NCBI RefSeq assembly: GCF_900095225.1
Contig: NZ_LT607415.1
Location: forward strand, 461,195 to 525,194
Reading direction: 5' to 3'
Origin: Pseudomonas sp. UMAB-08
Lineage (GTDB): Bacteria; Pseudomonadota; Gammaproteobacteria; Pseudomonadales; Pseudomonadaceae
DNA length: 64,000 nucleotides
The position numbers and the translations under genes were made by a program. This document shows positions 36,546 through 47,891 of this stretch, one piece after another. The notes under the pieces are model-generated. The model made no database searches. It was not told the origin of the DNA and saw nothing but the letters and a program-made list of their open reading frames with translations. The stretch's first letter is position 1; each line of letters begins with the position of its first letter.

Positions 36546-39377
36546 ATGCAAGAAAGCGTGATGCAGCGCATGTGGAACAGTGCCCACCTTTCCGGTGGTA
36601 ACGCTGCCTATGTGGAAGAGCTCTACGAGCTCTACCTGCACGACCCTAACGCTGTGCCAGAAGAATGGCGCACCTACTTTCAGAAGTTGCCAGCTGACGG
36701 CAGCACTGCCACCGATGTTTCGCACTCGACAATCCGCGATCATTTTGTGTTGCTGGCCAAAAACCAGCGCCGCGCCCAACCGGTTTCCGCCGGTAGCGTG
36801 AGCAGCGAACACGAGAAGAAGCAGGTTGAAGTTCTGCGACTGATCCAGGCTTATCGGATGCGGGGCCATCAGGGCGCCCAACTCGATCCGCTGGGATTGT
36901 GGCAACGTCCTGCGCCAGCCGACTTGTCGATCAATCATTACGGTCTGACGAACGCTGATCTTGATACAACTTTCCGCGCCGGCGATTTGTTCATCGGCAA
37001 AGAGGAAACTAGCCTACGCGAAATTCTCGAAGCGTTGCAGCAGACATATTGCCGCACCATTGGCTCTGAATTTACCCATATTGTCGATTCCGAGCAGCGT
37101 AACTGGTTTATGCAGCGCCTCGAAAGCGTGCGCGGGCGTCCAGCGTTCTCCGCTGACATCCAAAGCCACTTGCTCGAGCGCGTGACTGCCGCTGAAGGCC
37201 TGGAAAAATACCTGGGTACCAAATACCCCGGCACCAAGCGTTTCGGTCTGGAAGGCGGCGAAAGCCTGATTCCGATGCTGGATGAGTTGATCCAGCGTTC
37301 GGGCTCTTACGGCACCAAAGAAATCGTGATCGGCATGGCCCACCGGGGACGTCTGAACGTCCTGGTCAACACCTTCGGCAAGAACCCGCGCGATCTGTTC
37401 GACGAGTTCGAAGGCAAGAAAAAGGTCGAGCTCGGTTCCGGTGACGTTAAATATCACCAGGGTTTCTCGTCCAACGTGATGACAGCCGGTGGCGAAGTCC
37501 ACTTGGCGATGGCATTCAACCCGTCTCACCTGGAGATCGTTTCTCCTGTGGTGGAAGGGTCGGTGCGTGCACGCCAGGATCGTCGTAACGATCCGACCGG
37601 TGATAAGGTTCTGCCAATTTCCATCCACGGTGACGCTGCGTTCGCAGGTCAGGGCGTGGTCCTGGAAACCTTCCAGATGTCGCAGACTCGCGGCTTCAAG
37701 ACGGGCGGCACGATCCATATCGTCATCAACAACCAGGTTGGCTTCACCATCAGCAACCCGGAAGACGCGCGCTCCACCGAGTACGCGACCGACGTTGCCA
37801 AGATGATTCAGGCGCCGATTCTCCATGTGAATGGTGATGACCCTGAAGCCGTCGTGTTCGTGACCCAGTTGGCCATCGACTACCGCATGCAGTTCAAGCG
37901 TGACGTGGTGATCGATCTGGTCTGCTACCGTCGTCGTGGCCACAACGAAGCTGACGAACCAAGCGGTACCCAGCCGTTGATGTACCAGCAGATTGCCAAA
38001 CAGCGCACCACTCGTGAGCTGTATGCCGAGCGCCTGACCCTGGCTGGTATTCTCGACGACGCGCGCGTGCAGGCAAAAATCGACGACTATCGCAATGCGC
38101 TGGACAACGGTCTGCATGTAGTAAAAAGCCTGGTCAAAGAGCCGAACAAAGAACTGTTCGTCGATTGGCGTCCGTATCTGGGCCATGCCTGGACTGCTCG
38201 TCACGACACCCGTTTCGACTTGAAGACCTTGCAAGAACTGTCCGCCAAACTGATGGAGCTGCCAGAAGGCTTCGTGGTTCAGCGTCAGGTGTCGAAGATC
38301 TACGAAGATCGTCAGAAAATGCAAGTTGGCGGCCTGCCGATCAACTGGGGTTACGCCGAAACCATGGCGTACGCGACTCTGGCATTCGAAGGTCATCCGA
38401 TTCGCATGACCGGCCAGGACATCGGCCGCGGTACGTTCTCGCACCGCCATGCTGCGCTGCATAACCAGAAAGATGGCGCTACCTACATTCCTCTGCAGAA
38501 TCTGTACAAAGGTCAGCCGCGTTTTGACCTGTACGATTCCCTGTTGTCGGAAGAAGCGGTATTGGCGTTCGAGTACGGTTATTCGACCACTGAGCCTAAT
38601 GCACTGGTTATCTGGGAAGCCCAGTTCGGCGACTTCGCCAACGGTGCCCAAGTGGTTATTGACCAGTTCATCACCAGTGGCGAGCACAAGTGGGGCCGTC
38701 TGTGCGGTCTGACCATGTTGCTGCCGCACGGTTATGAAGGTCAGGGACCAGAGCACTCGTCTGCGCGTCTGGAGCGTTACCTGCAATTGTGCGCTGAGCA
38801 CAATATTCAGGTGTGCGTACCAACGACCCCTGCTCAGATCTACCACTTGTTGCGTCGTCAGGTCATTCGTCCGCTGCGTAAACCGCTGATTGTGCTGACG
38901 CCGAAGTCCTTGCTGCGTCACAAACTGGCGATTTCGACCCTGGAAGATCTGGCTGAAGGTTCGTTCCAGACCGTTATTCCAGAAGTCGACGCGCAGGATC
39001 CGGAAAAAGTGGGTCGCCTCGTGCTGTGTAGCGGCAAGGTCTACTACGACCTCCTGGAAAAACGCCGTGCCGAAGGTCGTGATGACATCGCCATCGTGCG
39101 TCTTGAGCAACTGTACCCGTTCCCGGAAGACGACTTGATCGAAGTCCTGGGCCCGTACAAAAACCTCAAGCACATCGTTTGGTGTCAGGAAGAGCCAATG
39201 AACCAGGGTGCCTGGTACTGCAGCCAGCATCACATGCGTCGGATCATCAGCGGTCACAACAAGGCATTGTTCCTTGAGTACGCTGGTCGTGACGCGTCTG
39301 CAGCGCCTGCGTGTGGCTATGCATCGATGCACGCTGAGCAGCAGGAAAAACTGCTGCAAGATGCCTTCACTGTTTAA
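36546..39377 (+). CDS. sucA: 2-oxoglutarate dehydrogenase E1 component
   Basis: A 943-residue thiamine-diphosphate enzyme that decarboxylates 2-oxoglutarate and loads the succinyl group on the E2 lipoyl arm. The N-terminal anchor MWNSAHLSGGNAAYVEELYE, the FGLEGGESLIPMLDELI stretch, AHRGRLNVLVN and the TPP-binding GDAAFAGQGVV...INNQVGFT region are all seen. The C-terminal transketolase-like half contains RGTFSHRHAALHNQ and PHGYEGQGPEHSSARLERYL. GAGGGTGA upstream serves as ribosome-binding site. Confidence 0.98.
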   Translation: MQESVMQRMWNSAHLSGGNAAYVEELYELYLHDPNAVPEEWRTYFQKLPADGSTATDVSHSTIRDHFVLLAKNQRRAQPVSAGSVSSEHEKKQVEVLRLIQAYRMRGHQGAQLDPLGLWQRPAPADLSINHYGLTNADLDTTFRAGDLFIGKEETSLREILEALQQTYCRTIGSEFTHIVDSEQRNWFMQRLESVRGRPAFSADIQSHLLERVTAAEGLEKYLGTKYPGTKRFGLEGGESLIPMLDELIQRSGSYGTKEIVIGMAHRGRLNVLVNTFGKNPRDLFDEFEGKKKVELGSGDVKYHQGFSSNVMTAGGEVHLAMAFNPSHLEIVSPVVEGSVRARQDRRNDPTGDKVLPISIHGDAAFAGQGVVLETFQMSQTRGFKTGGTIHIVINNQVGFTISNPEDARSTEYATDVAKMIQAPILHVNGDDPEAVVFVTQLAIDYRMQFKRDVVIDLVCYRRRGHNEADEPSGTQPLMYQQIAKQRTTRELYAERLTLAGILDDARVQAKIDDYRNALDNGLHVVKSLVKEPNKELFVDWRPYLGHAWTARHDTRFDLKTLQELSAKLMELPEGFVVQRQVSKIYEDRQKMQVGGLPINWGYAETMAYATLAFEGHPIRMTGQDIGRGTFSHRHAALHNQKDGATYIPLQNLYKGQPRFDLYDSLLSEEAVLAFEYGYSTTEPNALVIWEAQFGDFANGAQVVIDQFITSGEHKWGRLCGLTMLLPHGYEGQGPEHSSARLERYLQLCAEHNIQVCVPTTPAQIYHLLRRQVIRPLRKPLIVLTPKSLLRHKLAISTLEDLAEGSFQTVIPEVDAQDPEKVGRLVLCSGKVYYDLLEKRRAEGRDDIAIVRLEQLYPFPEDDLIEVLGPYKNLKHIVWCQEEPMNQGAWYCSQHHMRRIISGHNKALFLEYAGRDASAAPACGYASMHAEQQEKLLQDAFTV

Positions 39378-39419
39378 CGCCTTCGCGCATTAGAAACCGA
39401 ATTTAAGGAATTACAGATA

Positions 39420-40646
39420 ATGGCTATCGAGATCAAAGCCCCCTCTTTCCCGGAATCAGTTGCCGATGGCACCATTTCCAAATGGCATAAACAGCCGGGC
39501 GAAGCGGTAAAGCGTGACGAGCTGCTGGTTGACATCGAGACTGACAAAGTTGTTCTCGAAGTGTTGGCTGAAGCTGACGGCGTGTTGGCATCGATCGTGA
39601 AGGGCGAGGGCGAAACTGTCCTGTCCAATGAACTGATCGCGACCCTGGATGCAGGCGCTACTGCCTCTGCCGCTCCAGTGGCTGCTGCTCCTGCTGCATC
39701 GGCCCAAGTGGCTGCTGCTCCAGCTGCTGCTGGCGACGAAGATGCAATCGGTGCTCCAGCTGCGCGCAAGCTGGCTGAAGAAAACGGCATCAACCTGAAT
39801 AACGTCAAAGGCACCGGTAAAGACGGTCGTGTGACCAAGGAAGACGTGGTTGCTGCGATTGAAGCGAAGAAATCCGCTCCAGCCGCTGCGCCCGCGCCTG
39901 CCAAAGTCGCTGCCGCGGCTGCTCCAGTGTTCGCTGCCGGTGATCGCGTCGAGAAGCGCGTTCCAATGACTCGCCTGCGTGCCAAGGTTGCAGAGCGTCT
40001 GGTTGATGCTCAGTCGAACATGGCGATGCTGACCACGTTCAACGAAGTCAACATGAAGCCGGTCATGGACCTGCGTTCGAAGTACAAGGACCTGTTCGAG
40101 AAGTCGCACAACGGCGTACGTCTGGGCTTCATGTCGTTCTTCGTGAAAGCGGCCACCGAAGCGCTGAAACGCTACCCTGCGGTCAATGCCTCGATCGACG
40201 GTACTGACATCGTTTACCACGGTTACTCCGACGTCGGTGTTGCCGTGTCCAGCGACCGTGGTCTGGTTGTGCCGGTTCTGCGTAACGCCGAACTGATGAG
40301 CCTGGCAGAAATCGAAGGCGGCATTGCCAACTTCGGTAAAAAAGCCAAAGACGGCAAGCTGACCATGGACGACATGACTGGCGGTACCTTCACCATCTCC
40401 AACGGTGGTACCTTCGGTTCGTTGCTGTCGACCCCGATCGTCAACCCGCCACAAGCCGCCATCCTGGGCATGCACAAAATCCAGGAGCGTCCAATGGCGG
40501 TCAAGGGTGAGGTCGTGATCCTGCCGATGATGTATCTGGCACTTTCGTATGACCACCGTTTGATCGACGGTAAAGAAGCAGTGACCTTCCTGGTTACCAT
40601 CAAGGACTTGCTGGAAGACCCAGCCCGTCTGCTGCTGGATATCTGA
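39420..40646 (+). CDS. sucB: dihydrolipoyllysine succinyltransferase E2 of 2-oxoglutarate dehydrogenase
   Basis: A 408-residue core subunit. One lipoyl domain lies at residues 1–76 with lipoyl-lysine Lys43 in ETDKVVLEV. An Ala/Pro-rich linker follows, then an E3/E1-binding domain at about 108–145 ([19 protein letters not shown]), a second Ala/Pro linker and the catalytic domain from about 175. The catalytic His379 and Asp383 are in SYDHRLIDG. It lies 42 bases after sucA. Confidence 0.98.
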   Translation: MAIEIKAPSFPESVADGTISKWHKQPGEAVKRDELLVDIETDKVVLEVLAEADGVLASIVKGEGETVLSNELIATLDAGATASAAPVAAAPAASAQVAAAPAAAGDEDAIGAPAARKLAEENGINLNNVKGTGKDGRVTKEDVVAAIEAKKSAPAAAPAPAKVAAAAAPVFAAGDRVEKRVPMTRLRAKVAERLVDAQSNMAMLTTFNEVNMKPVMDLRSKYKDLFEKSHNGVRLGFMSFFVKAATEALKRYPAVNASIDGTDIVYHGYSDVGVAVSSDRGLVVPVLRNAELMSLAEIEGGIANFGKKAKDGKLTMDDMTGGTFTISNGGTFGSLLSTPIVNPPQAAILGMHKIQERPMAVKGEVVILPMMYLALSYDHRLIDGKEAVTFLVTIKDLLEDPARLLLDI

Positions 40647-40768
40647 TTTCGTCTGTCGGGCAGGGTCGTGGTTGATCACGATGTCCTGCCTGATTGTTGA
40701 ATGAACCAGCTTCGTCCCACGACGGTCCTCACAAGGGGCCGTCCGGTTTGATTTGAAAAAAGGAATGA

Positions 40769-42208
<1,440 letters not shown>

Positions 42209-42221
42209 GACAATAAGAAAC

Positions 42222-42392
42222 CACGACGGACTGCCCGTCGTGAGCCTTGCTAGCAAGTCTCACCGCGGAACGTCCGCCGGACTCGAACTTATGGGCGCCT
42301 TCAGGAACGTACAGAGCATTGTTTCGGCACATTCCTGAGGTCATCCGAGGTAGCGGTCACAGGTGGTGCGGCACTTCTCGAAGTGCAGCACC
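42222..42392 (+). promoter_or_regulatory. structured lpd–sucC intergenic leader with two strong hairpins
   Basis: CACGACGG/CCGTCGTG (42222–42242) and the longer GGTGCGGCACTTC/GAAGTGCAGCACC (42365–42392, one mismatch) fold as stems. The second ends 33 bases before sucC. Neither is followed by a T-run, so they are not simple terminators; roles in RNA processing, stability or translation control are possible. Confidence 0.5.
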
Positions 42393-42425
42393 GAATGCGC
42401 AGCACTAACGAAGACGGTAATAAGC

Positions 42426-43592
42426 ATGAATCTTCACGAATATCAGGGTAAGCAGCTCTTCGCTGAATACGGCCTGCCAGTATCCAAAGGCTACGCAGTC
42501 GACACCCCGGAAGCAGCAGCAGAAGCTTGCGATAAAATTGGCGGAACCGAATGGGTCGTCAAAGCCCAGGTTCACGCGGGTGGTCGCGGTAAGGCGGGCG
42601 GCGTAAAGCTGGTTCGTAGCAAAGAAGAAGCCAAGGCTTTCGCTCAACAGTGGTTGGGCAAGCGTCTGGTGACTTACCAGACTGATGCCACTGGTCAGCC
42701 AGTGACCAAGATCCTGGTTGAAACCTGCACCGACATCGCCAAAGAGCTGTACCTGGGCGCTGTAGTGGATCGTTCGAGCCGTCGTATCGTGTTCATGGCT
42801 TCCACCGAAGGTGGCGTGGACATTGAGAAAATCGCTAACGATACCCCTGAGAAGATTCTTAAGGCCACTATCGATCCGCTGGTAGGCGCTCAGCCTTTCC
42901 AGGGTCGTGACCTGGCTTTCCAACTGGGCCTTAAAGGCGACCAGATCAAGCAGTTCACCAACATCTTCGTTGGCTTGGCCAAGCTGTTCCAGGACTACGA
43001 CCTGGCGCTGCTGGAAGTGAACCCGCTCGTTATCAAGGCTGACGGCAACCTGCATTGCCTCGATGCCAAGATCAACATCGATCCTAACGCTGTTTACCGC
43101 CAGCCAAAGCTGAAAGCTTTCCACGATCCATCGCAAGATGATCCGCGCGAAGCTCACGCTGCCAAGTTCGAACTGAACTACGTGGCGCTGGAAGGTAACA
43201 TCGGTTGCATGGTCAATGGCGCTGGCCTGGCCATGGGCACCATGGACATCGTCAATCTGCATGGCGGCAAACCAGCCAACTTCCTCGACGTTGGCGGCGG
43301 CGCGACCAAAGAACGCGTAACTGAAGCGTTCAAGATCATTCTGTCCGACAGCAATGTCGCGGCAGTACTGGTCAACATCTTCGGCGGCATCGTTCGTTGC
43401 GACATGATTGCCGAAGGCATCATCGGCGCAGTGAAAGAAGTTGGCGTAAAAATCCCGGTTGTTGTTCGCCTTGAAGGTAACAACGCTGAACTGGGCGCTA
43501 AAGTACTGGCAGAAAGCGGTTTGAACATCATCGCGGCTACCAGCCTGACCGACGCTGCTCAACAAGTTGTCAAAGCTGCGGAGGGCAAGTAA
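42426..43592 (+). CDS. sucC: succinyl-CoA synthetase beta subunit
   Basis: A 388-residue ATP-grasp subunit that binds ADP and the succinate site and, with SucD, makes ATP from succinyl-Co[21 protein letters not shown] at the N-terminus, [19 protein letters not shown], the metal-binding EVNPLV and the C-terminal [15 protein letters not shown] and RLEGNN segments are diagnostic. The frame is open upstream to 42363, but ATG 42426 is the family start. The last base of its TAA is the A of the sucD ATG. Confidence 0.98.
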   Translation: MNLHEYQGKQLFAEYGLPVSKGYAVDTPEAAAEACDKIGGTEWVVKAQVHAGGRGKAGGVKLVRSKEEAKAFAQQWLGKRLVTYQTDATGQPVTKILVETCTDIAKELYLGAVVDRSSRRIVFMASTEGGVDIEKIANDTPEKILKATIDPLVGAQPFQGRDLAFQLGLKGDQIKQFTNIFVGLAKLFQDYDLALLEVNPLVIKADGNLHCLDAKINIDPNAVYRQPKLKAFHDPSQDDPREAHAAKFELNYVALEGNIGCMVNGAGLAMGTMDIVNLHGGKPANFLDVGGGATKERVTEAFKIILSDSNVAAVLVNIFGGIVRCDMIAEGIIGAVKEVGVKIPVVVRLEGNNAELGAKVLAESGLNIIAATSLTDAAQQVVKAAEGK

Positions 43593-44473
43593 TGAGCGTC
43601 CTGATCAATAAAGATACCAAAGTCATCTGCCAGGGTTTCACGGGCGCACAAGGTACTTTCCACTCCGAGCAAGCCATTGCCTACGGCACCAAAATGGTTG
43701 GCGGCGTGACACCGGGCAAGGGCGGGACCACTCACCTGGACCTGCCAGTGTTCAACACTGTGCGCGAAGCTGTAGAAGCCACGGGCGCTACTGCCAGCGT
43801 GATCTACGTTCCAGCTCCGTTCTGCAAGGACTCCATCCTTGAAGCAGCCCTCAGCGGTATCAAGCTGATCGTCTGCATCACTGAAGGCATCCCGACCCTC
43901 GACATGCTTGATGCCAAGGTCAAGTGCGACGAGCTGGGCGTGGTCCTGATCGGGCCTAACTGCCCAGGCGTGATCACGCCAGGCGAATGCAAAATCGGCA
44001 TCATGCCAGGTCACATTCACTTGCCAGGTAAAGTCGGTATCGTGTCGCGTTCCGGCACCCTGACTTACGAAGCTGTGAAGCAGACCACTGATGCCGGTTT
44101 CGGTCAGTCCACTTGCGTGGGCATCGGCGGTGACCCGATTCCGGGCGCAAGCTTCATCGACATCCTGAAGCTGTTCCAGGAAGACCCGAAGACTGAAGCG
44201 ATCGTCATGATCGGTGAAATCGGCGGTTCGGCTGAAGAAGAAGCGGCTGCCTACATCAAGGCACACGTGACCAAGCCAGTTGTTTCCTACATCGCTGGTG
44301 TGACTGCCCCTGCGGGCAAGCGCATGGGCCATGCTGGCGCAATCATCTCTGGCGGCAAAGGCACTGCAGACGAGAAATTTGCTGCGCTGCAAGACGCGGG
44401 TGTAAAAACCGTGCGTTCGCTGGCAGACATCGGCAAGGCCCTGGCCGAGCTGACCGGTTGGGCTGTCAAGTAA
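43592..44473 (+). CDS. sucD: succinyl-CoA synthetase alpha subunit
   Basis: A 293-residue subunit with an N-terminal CoA-binding Rossmann domain ([17 protein letters not shown]). His247 in [10 protein letters not shown] is the phosphorylated catalytic histidine. [20 protein letters not shown] and [10 protein letters not shown] are conserved. It overlaps sucC by one base, so the subunits are made in coupled fashion. A UUCG-looped hairpin follows. Confidence 0.98.
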   Translation: MSVLINKDTKVICQGFTGAQGTFHSEQAIAYGTKMVGGVTPGKGGTTHLDLPVFNTVREAVEATGATASVIYVPAPFCKDSILEAALSGIKLIVCITEGIPTLDMLDAKVKCDELGVVLIGPNCPGVITPGECKIGIMPGHIHLPGKVGIVSRSGTLTYEAVKQTTDAGFGQSTCVGIGGDPIPGASFIDILKLFQEDPKTEAIVMIGEIGGSAEEEAAAYIKAHVTKPVVSYIAGVTAPAGKRMGHAGAIISGGKGTADEKFAALQDAGVKTVRSLADIGKALAELTGWAVK

Positions 44474-44502
44474 GCTTCTGCTGACCTGACAACGCAATCA
44501 AC

Positions 44503-44530
44503 AAAGGCCACCTTCGGGTGGCCTTTGTGC
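44503..44530 (+). terminator. hairpin terminator after sucD
   Basis: AAAGGCCACC-TTCG-GGTGGCCTTT is a perfect ten-base stem with a stable TTCG loop; the tail GTGCTTT is a poor T-run. Confidence 0.75.
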
Positions 44531-44789
44531 TTTCCGGGGTTTAGTGGTCGGGATGCAGCCACAGCCCTCACTGTCACAAATACGACACCGGAAGTCGTTA
44601 ATGAGACAGTCCGCCCTATAACAGTGCGTTTTATGCCCTGATTCGTTAGGCTACTTGCCATTTTGCGTACCCGGGTCCCATAAGGAGCCGTTTCGCTTTA
44701 CGTGCCTGTCTTATAAGGACCGGCAGCATTTCCCTAACCCTGCGGGAAATCCCCTCTAAATTCCGATTCAGTAGTGTGGTATTTCCGTA
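44531..44789 (+). promoter_or_regulatory. brnQ upstream region
   Basis: No gene or clear sigma-70 promoter is identified. The only structure seen is the inverted repeat ATTTCCC/GGGAAAT (44728–44750), about 40 bases before brnQ. A good ribosome-binding site for brnQ is not visible. Confidence 0.3.
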
Positions 44790-46103
44790 ATGAAAGTGTT
44801 GAAAGGCCAGGACATTCTGGCACTTGGTTTTATGACGTTTGCCCTGTTTGTCGGGGCTGGCAATATCATCTTCCCTCCCATCGTGGGTTTGCAGGCCGGG
44901 CCGCATGTCTGGATGGCGGCGCTGGGTTTCCTGGTCACCGCAGTGGGCCTTCCGGTAGTCACGGTCATTGCCCTTGCCAAAGTCGGCGGTGCGATGGATG
45001 CGCTGAGCAGTCCTATTGGTAAAGTCGCTGGCGGTATTCTCGCGGCGGTCTGCTACCTCGCGGTGGGGCCGCTGTTCGCGACCCCACGCACGGCCACCGT
45101 GTCGTTCGAAGTGGGGCTGGCTCCACTGACAGGTGACAGCCCGCTGGCGCTGTTTCTGTATAGCCTGGTGTACTTCCTCGTTGTGTTCTGGGTGTCGCTG
45201 TATCCAGGCCGCTTGCTCGACACCGTGGGTCGCTTCCTTGCCCCGCTAAAAATCTTCGCGCTGGCTGTACTGGGCATTGCTGCATTCGCCTTGCCTGCTG
45301 GCGATATTGGTGTTGCCGAGCCGGCGTATGTGGCTGCGCCGTTTTCCCAAGGCTTTATCAATGGGTACCTGACCATGGATACCCTGGGGGCGCTGGTGTT
45401 CGGCATTGTCATCGTCAACGCTATTCGCTCGCGGGGCGTCGATTCGCCACAGCTGATCACCCGATACGCAATCATTGCCGGGCTGATCGCCGGCCTGGGT
45501 CTGGCGCTGGTCTATATCTGCCTGTTTCGCTTGGGGTCAGGCAGCCATGCAATCGCGGCGGGGGCGGGCAACGGTGCCGTCGTGCTGCACGCCTACGTGC
45601 AACACACCTTCGGTTCGTTGGGCAGTGGTTTTCTTGCGGTGCTGATCTCGTTGGCCTGTCTAGTGACGGCTGTCGGTCTGACCTGCGCCTGTGCCGAATA
45701 TTTCAGCAATATCTTGCCGCTGTCTTACAAAACGCTGGTGATCTTGCTGGCCGGTTTTTCGTTGCTGGTGTCCAACCTGGGGCTGACCAAGCTGATTTTA
45801 TTCTCCATCCCGGTGCTGACAGCGATCTACCCGCCGTGCATCGTCCTGGTGGCGTTGAGCTTCTGCAAGGACTTCTGGCACTCACAAAGTCGCATCGTCG
45901 CGCCAGTGATGTTGGTGTCGCTATTGTTCGGCATCATCGACGCCTGCAAGGGTGCGGGCCTGGCTGATTGGTTGCCGACTCGGCTGGCGCATTTGCCTTT
46001 GAGTGAGCAAGGCCTGGCGTGGCTGGTGCCCGCGGTGATCACGCTGGTTGGCGCATTCATCTGCGACCGGCTGCTGGGTAAACGCCGCGAAGCGCTGGCC
46101 TGA
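44790..46103 (+). CDS. brnQ: branched-chain amino acid transport carrier BrnQ
   Basis: A 437-residue LIVCS-family inner-membrane symporter with about 12 hydrophobic helices. It imports leucine, isoleucine and valine with a cation. [21 protein letters not shown] at the N-terminus and [17 protein letters not shown] near residue 93 are diagnostic. It is transcribed alone; a cluster of strong inverted repeats and a terminator follow. Confidence 0.96.
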   Translation: MKVLKGQDILALGFMTFALFVGAGNIIFPPIVGLQAGPHVWMAALGFLVTAVGLPVVTVIALAKVGGAMDALSSPIGKVAGGILAAVCYLAVGPLFATPRTATVSFEVGLAPLTGDSPLALFLYSLVYFLVVFWVSLYPGRLLDTVGRFLAPLKIFALAVLGIAAFALPAGDIGVAEPAYVAAPFSQGFINGYLTMDTLGALVFGIVIVNAIRSRGVDSPQLITRYAIIAGLIAGLGLALVYICLFRLGSGSHAIAAGAGNGAVVLHAYVQHTFGSLGSGFLAVLISLACLVTAVGLTCACAEYFSNILPLSYKTLVILLAGFSLLVSNLGLTKLILFSIPVLTAIYPPCIVLVALSFCKDFWHSQSRIVAPVMLVSLLFGIIDACKGAGLADWLPTRLAHLPLSEQGLAWLVPAVITLVGAFICDRLLGKRREALA

Positions 46104-46109
46104 AGTGAC

Positions 46110-46157
46110 TGCCAACAGGTCGCGATGCTAAATCGCGACCTGTTGGCAGCATGCTGC
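46110..46157. repeat. stacked perfect inverted repeats after brnQ
   Basis: TGCCAACAGGTCGCGAT and its exact complement (46110–46126 and 46132–46148) form a 17-base stem with a five-base loop. GCAGCATGCTGC (46146–46157) is a perfect 12-base palindrome that overlaps its right end. No T-run follows directly. Confidence 0.7.
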
Positions 46158-46164
46158 AACAATC

Positions 46165-46198
46165 AAAAAACCTGCATTTGCTGATGCGGGTTTTTTTT
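46165..46198 (+). terminator. Rho-independent terminator after brnQ
   Basis: AAAAAACCTGCAT pairs with ATGCGGGTTTTTT (one G-T wobble), ending in a run of eight T. Confidence 0.9.
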
Positions 46199-46295
46199 GC
46201 ACAAACGATCAGTGCCTTTTTCCATGGGGTATCGTCGAAGCAGAGGGAATGCTCTTTACTGTTCTCAATCCTGCCCACGTGCTTCGGAATAATGC

Positions 46296-47039
46296 ATGCC
46301 GTTCATTCAAGCCAATCTGATTCATCTCATGGCAGCACTCTGGTTCATCATCTGCTGGGGAGGTTACACCCGCTATGCCAGCCTGAAGGCCGCCGACACT
46401 GCTTGCCTGGCCAGTGTGTTGCACCTTTATCGGGAGGACTGGATGCGCCGAATGCTGCTGCGCGACAACCGTATCGCCGATGCCAGCGTGATCGGTAATC
46501 TGGAGCGCAACGCCTCTTTTTTTGCGTCGAGCACCTTGATCATCCTTGCCGGTATTCTCACCGTATTGGGCGCTTCCGAGCGGGCGGTGTCGCTGTTGGC
46601 GGACATTCCCATGGTCCAGCAGGTTTCGCAGGGCATGTCAGAAATCAAACTGTTGTGCCTGGCAACCGTCTTCGTCTACGCCTTTTTTACATTCAGTTGG
46701 TGCATGCGTCAGTACAACTTCGCGGCGGTGCTGATCGGCTCTGCGCCCATGGTCGGTGAGCGCCATGTCAGCGAGTTGGAGCGCAAGTCATTTGCCTTAC
46801 GCGCTGCCCGGGTTATCTCCATGGCTGCCAACCAGTTCAACTTCGGGTTGCGCGCTTACTATTTCGGCATGACGATGCTCGCCTGGTTCGTCAGTCCCTG
46901 GTTATTCATGTTGATGAGCACAGGGGTAGTGTTGGTGTTGTACCGGCGAGAGTTTCATTCCGACGTGTTGCAAGTGATGGTCTACACCCAAACGGAGGCT
47001 CCGACTGCGGAGCCCATCAAGGAGACGACAGCGTTATGA
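46296..47039 (+). CDS. DUF599 membrane protein
   Basis: A 247-residue protein with about four or five hydrophobic segments (near 8–24, 77–95, 118–136, 185–220). The LIHLMAALWFIICWGGYTRY N-terminus, MRRMLLRDNRIADASVIGNLERNASFFAS and QFNFGLRAYYF segments match the DUF599 family of uncharacterised inner-membrane proteins. It overlaps the downstream MAPEG gene by four bases, so the two are translationally coupled. No function is known. Confidence 0.83.
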   Translation: MPFIQANLIHLMAALWFIICWGGYTRYASLKAADTACLASVLHLYREDWMRRMLLRDNRIADASVIGNLERNASFFASSTLIILAGILTVLGASERAVSLLADIPMVQQVSQGMSEIKLLCLATVFVYAFFTFSWCMRQYNFAAVLIGSAPMVGERHVSELERKSFALRAARVISMAANQFNFGLRAYYFGMTMLAWFVSPWLFMLMSTGVVLVLYRREFHSDVLQVMVYTQTEAPTAEPIKETTAL

Positions 47040-47425
47040 GTATCCCTTTCTGGTGTTTGTTTATCAGTGCTGTGTTGATTTATGTAGCGCGGATACCGGT
47101 CGCCAAGGCGATGAAAGAGCAGGGCGGATACAACAACCATTTGCCGCGTGCCCAGCAGGCGCAATTGACCGGTTATGGCGCCCGCGCGTTGGCGGCGCAT
47201 CAGAACAGTTTCGAAGCGTTCGTGTTGTTTTCGGCGGGAGTGTTTGTCGCCCATACCACGCAGACGCAAGGCTTTTTAATCGACGGGATCGCGGTGACTT
47301 TCGTGATTGCGCGTTTGATTTTTCTGGGGGCGTATCTGGCGGATATTCCGACCGTGCGTAGCCTGGCCTGGTTTGTCGGGCTGTTATGTTCGTTGGTGTT
47401 AATGCTCAGCCCGTTGCTGCGCTGA
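47036..47425 (+). CDS. MAPEG-family membrane protein
   Basis: A 129-residue protein with about four hydrophobic helices of the MAPEG superfamily (PRAQQAQLTGYGARALAAHQNSFEAF). Eukaryotic relatives are glutathione transferases and eicosanoid enzymes; bacterial members are poorly characterised. ATGA overlap with the DUF599 gene suggests a two-gene operon. It ends at a hairpin shared with the convergent lipoprotein gene. Confidence 0.85.
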   Translation: MSIPFWCLFISAVLIYVARIPVAKAMKEQGGYNNHLPRAQQAQLTGYGARALAAHQNSFEAFVLFSAGVFVAHTTQTQGFLIDGIAVTFVIARLIFLGAYLADIPTVRSLAWFVGLLCSLVLMLSPLLR

Positions 47426-47430
47426 AACTA

Positions 47431-47457
47431 ATGAAGCCCGCTACGCGCGGGCTTCAT
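47431..47457. terminator. hairpin between the MAPEG gene and the small lipoprotein gene
   Basis: ATGAAGCCCGC/GCGGGCTTCAT is a perfect 11-base stem with a five-base loop between convergent genes; T-runs are weak on both sides. Confidence 0.6.
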
Positions 47458-47476
47458 GGTCTGAAAGCGCCTCAGC

Positions 47477-47734
47477 TTACTTGGTAGTGGTTGGCGCTGG
47501 GGCCTGACCGTTGGCTTCTTTTGCGCGCTCTTGAGCGGCTTCAGCATTCTTCTGGGCGGCTTCCTGACTTTCTTTGGCGGCGTCGTTGACTTTGTCTTGG
47601 GCCTTATTCATCGACTCTTGGGATTCTTGCGCCGCTTTGTTGGCATCTTGCTGTTTGTTCTCGCTGGCTTTATCGCACGCGGCGAGACCCAGAGTGGCAG
47701 AAAGCATCAGGGCACAGGCTAAAGATTTACGCAT
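47477..47734 (-). CDS. small Gln/Glu/Lys-rich lipoprotein
   Basis: An 85-residue lipoprotein with signal peptide and lipobox LAAC at residues 17–20. The mature part is a charged, Ala/Gln/Lys/Glu-rich segment likely to be helical or coiled-coil, ending in a Pro/Thr tail. ATG 47734 is chosen because AAGGAG lies eight bases before it; the longer frame to 47800 adds an implausible leader. Function unknown. Confidence 0.8.
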   Translation of the reverse strand: MRKSLACALMLSATLGLAACDKASENKQQDANKAAQESQESMNKAQDKVNDAAKESQEAAQKNAEAAQERAKEANGQAPAPTTTK

Positions 47735-47891
47735 GGGGTGTTTCTCCTTATAAAGATATCTACGAGCCTTTCGAGCGCCGGCCCATAAATTTAGTTCCAC
47801 TTTGCCTACAGATATATAAAGGTTGATGTTTCAGAGGCTTTACGCCGAGGCTATGCTGGCCTCCAATAAAAATAATCAGAGTCAGCGTTCA

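Noticed and set aside
37014..39359. 781-codon open frame on the minus strand
   Set aside because: Antisense shadow of sucA.
39660..39740. Repetitive GCTGCTGCTCC-like sequence in sucB
   Set aside because: It encodes the Ala/Pro-rich linker between lipoyl and binding domains and is expected for E2 proteins.
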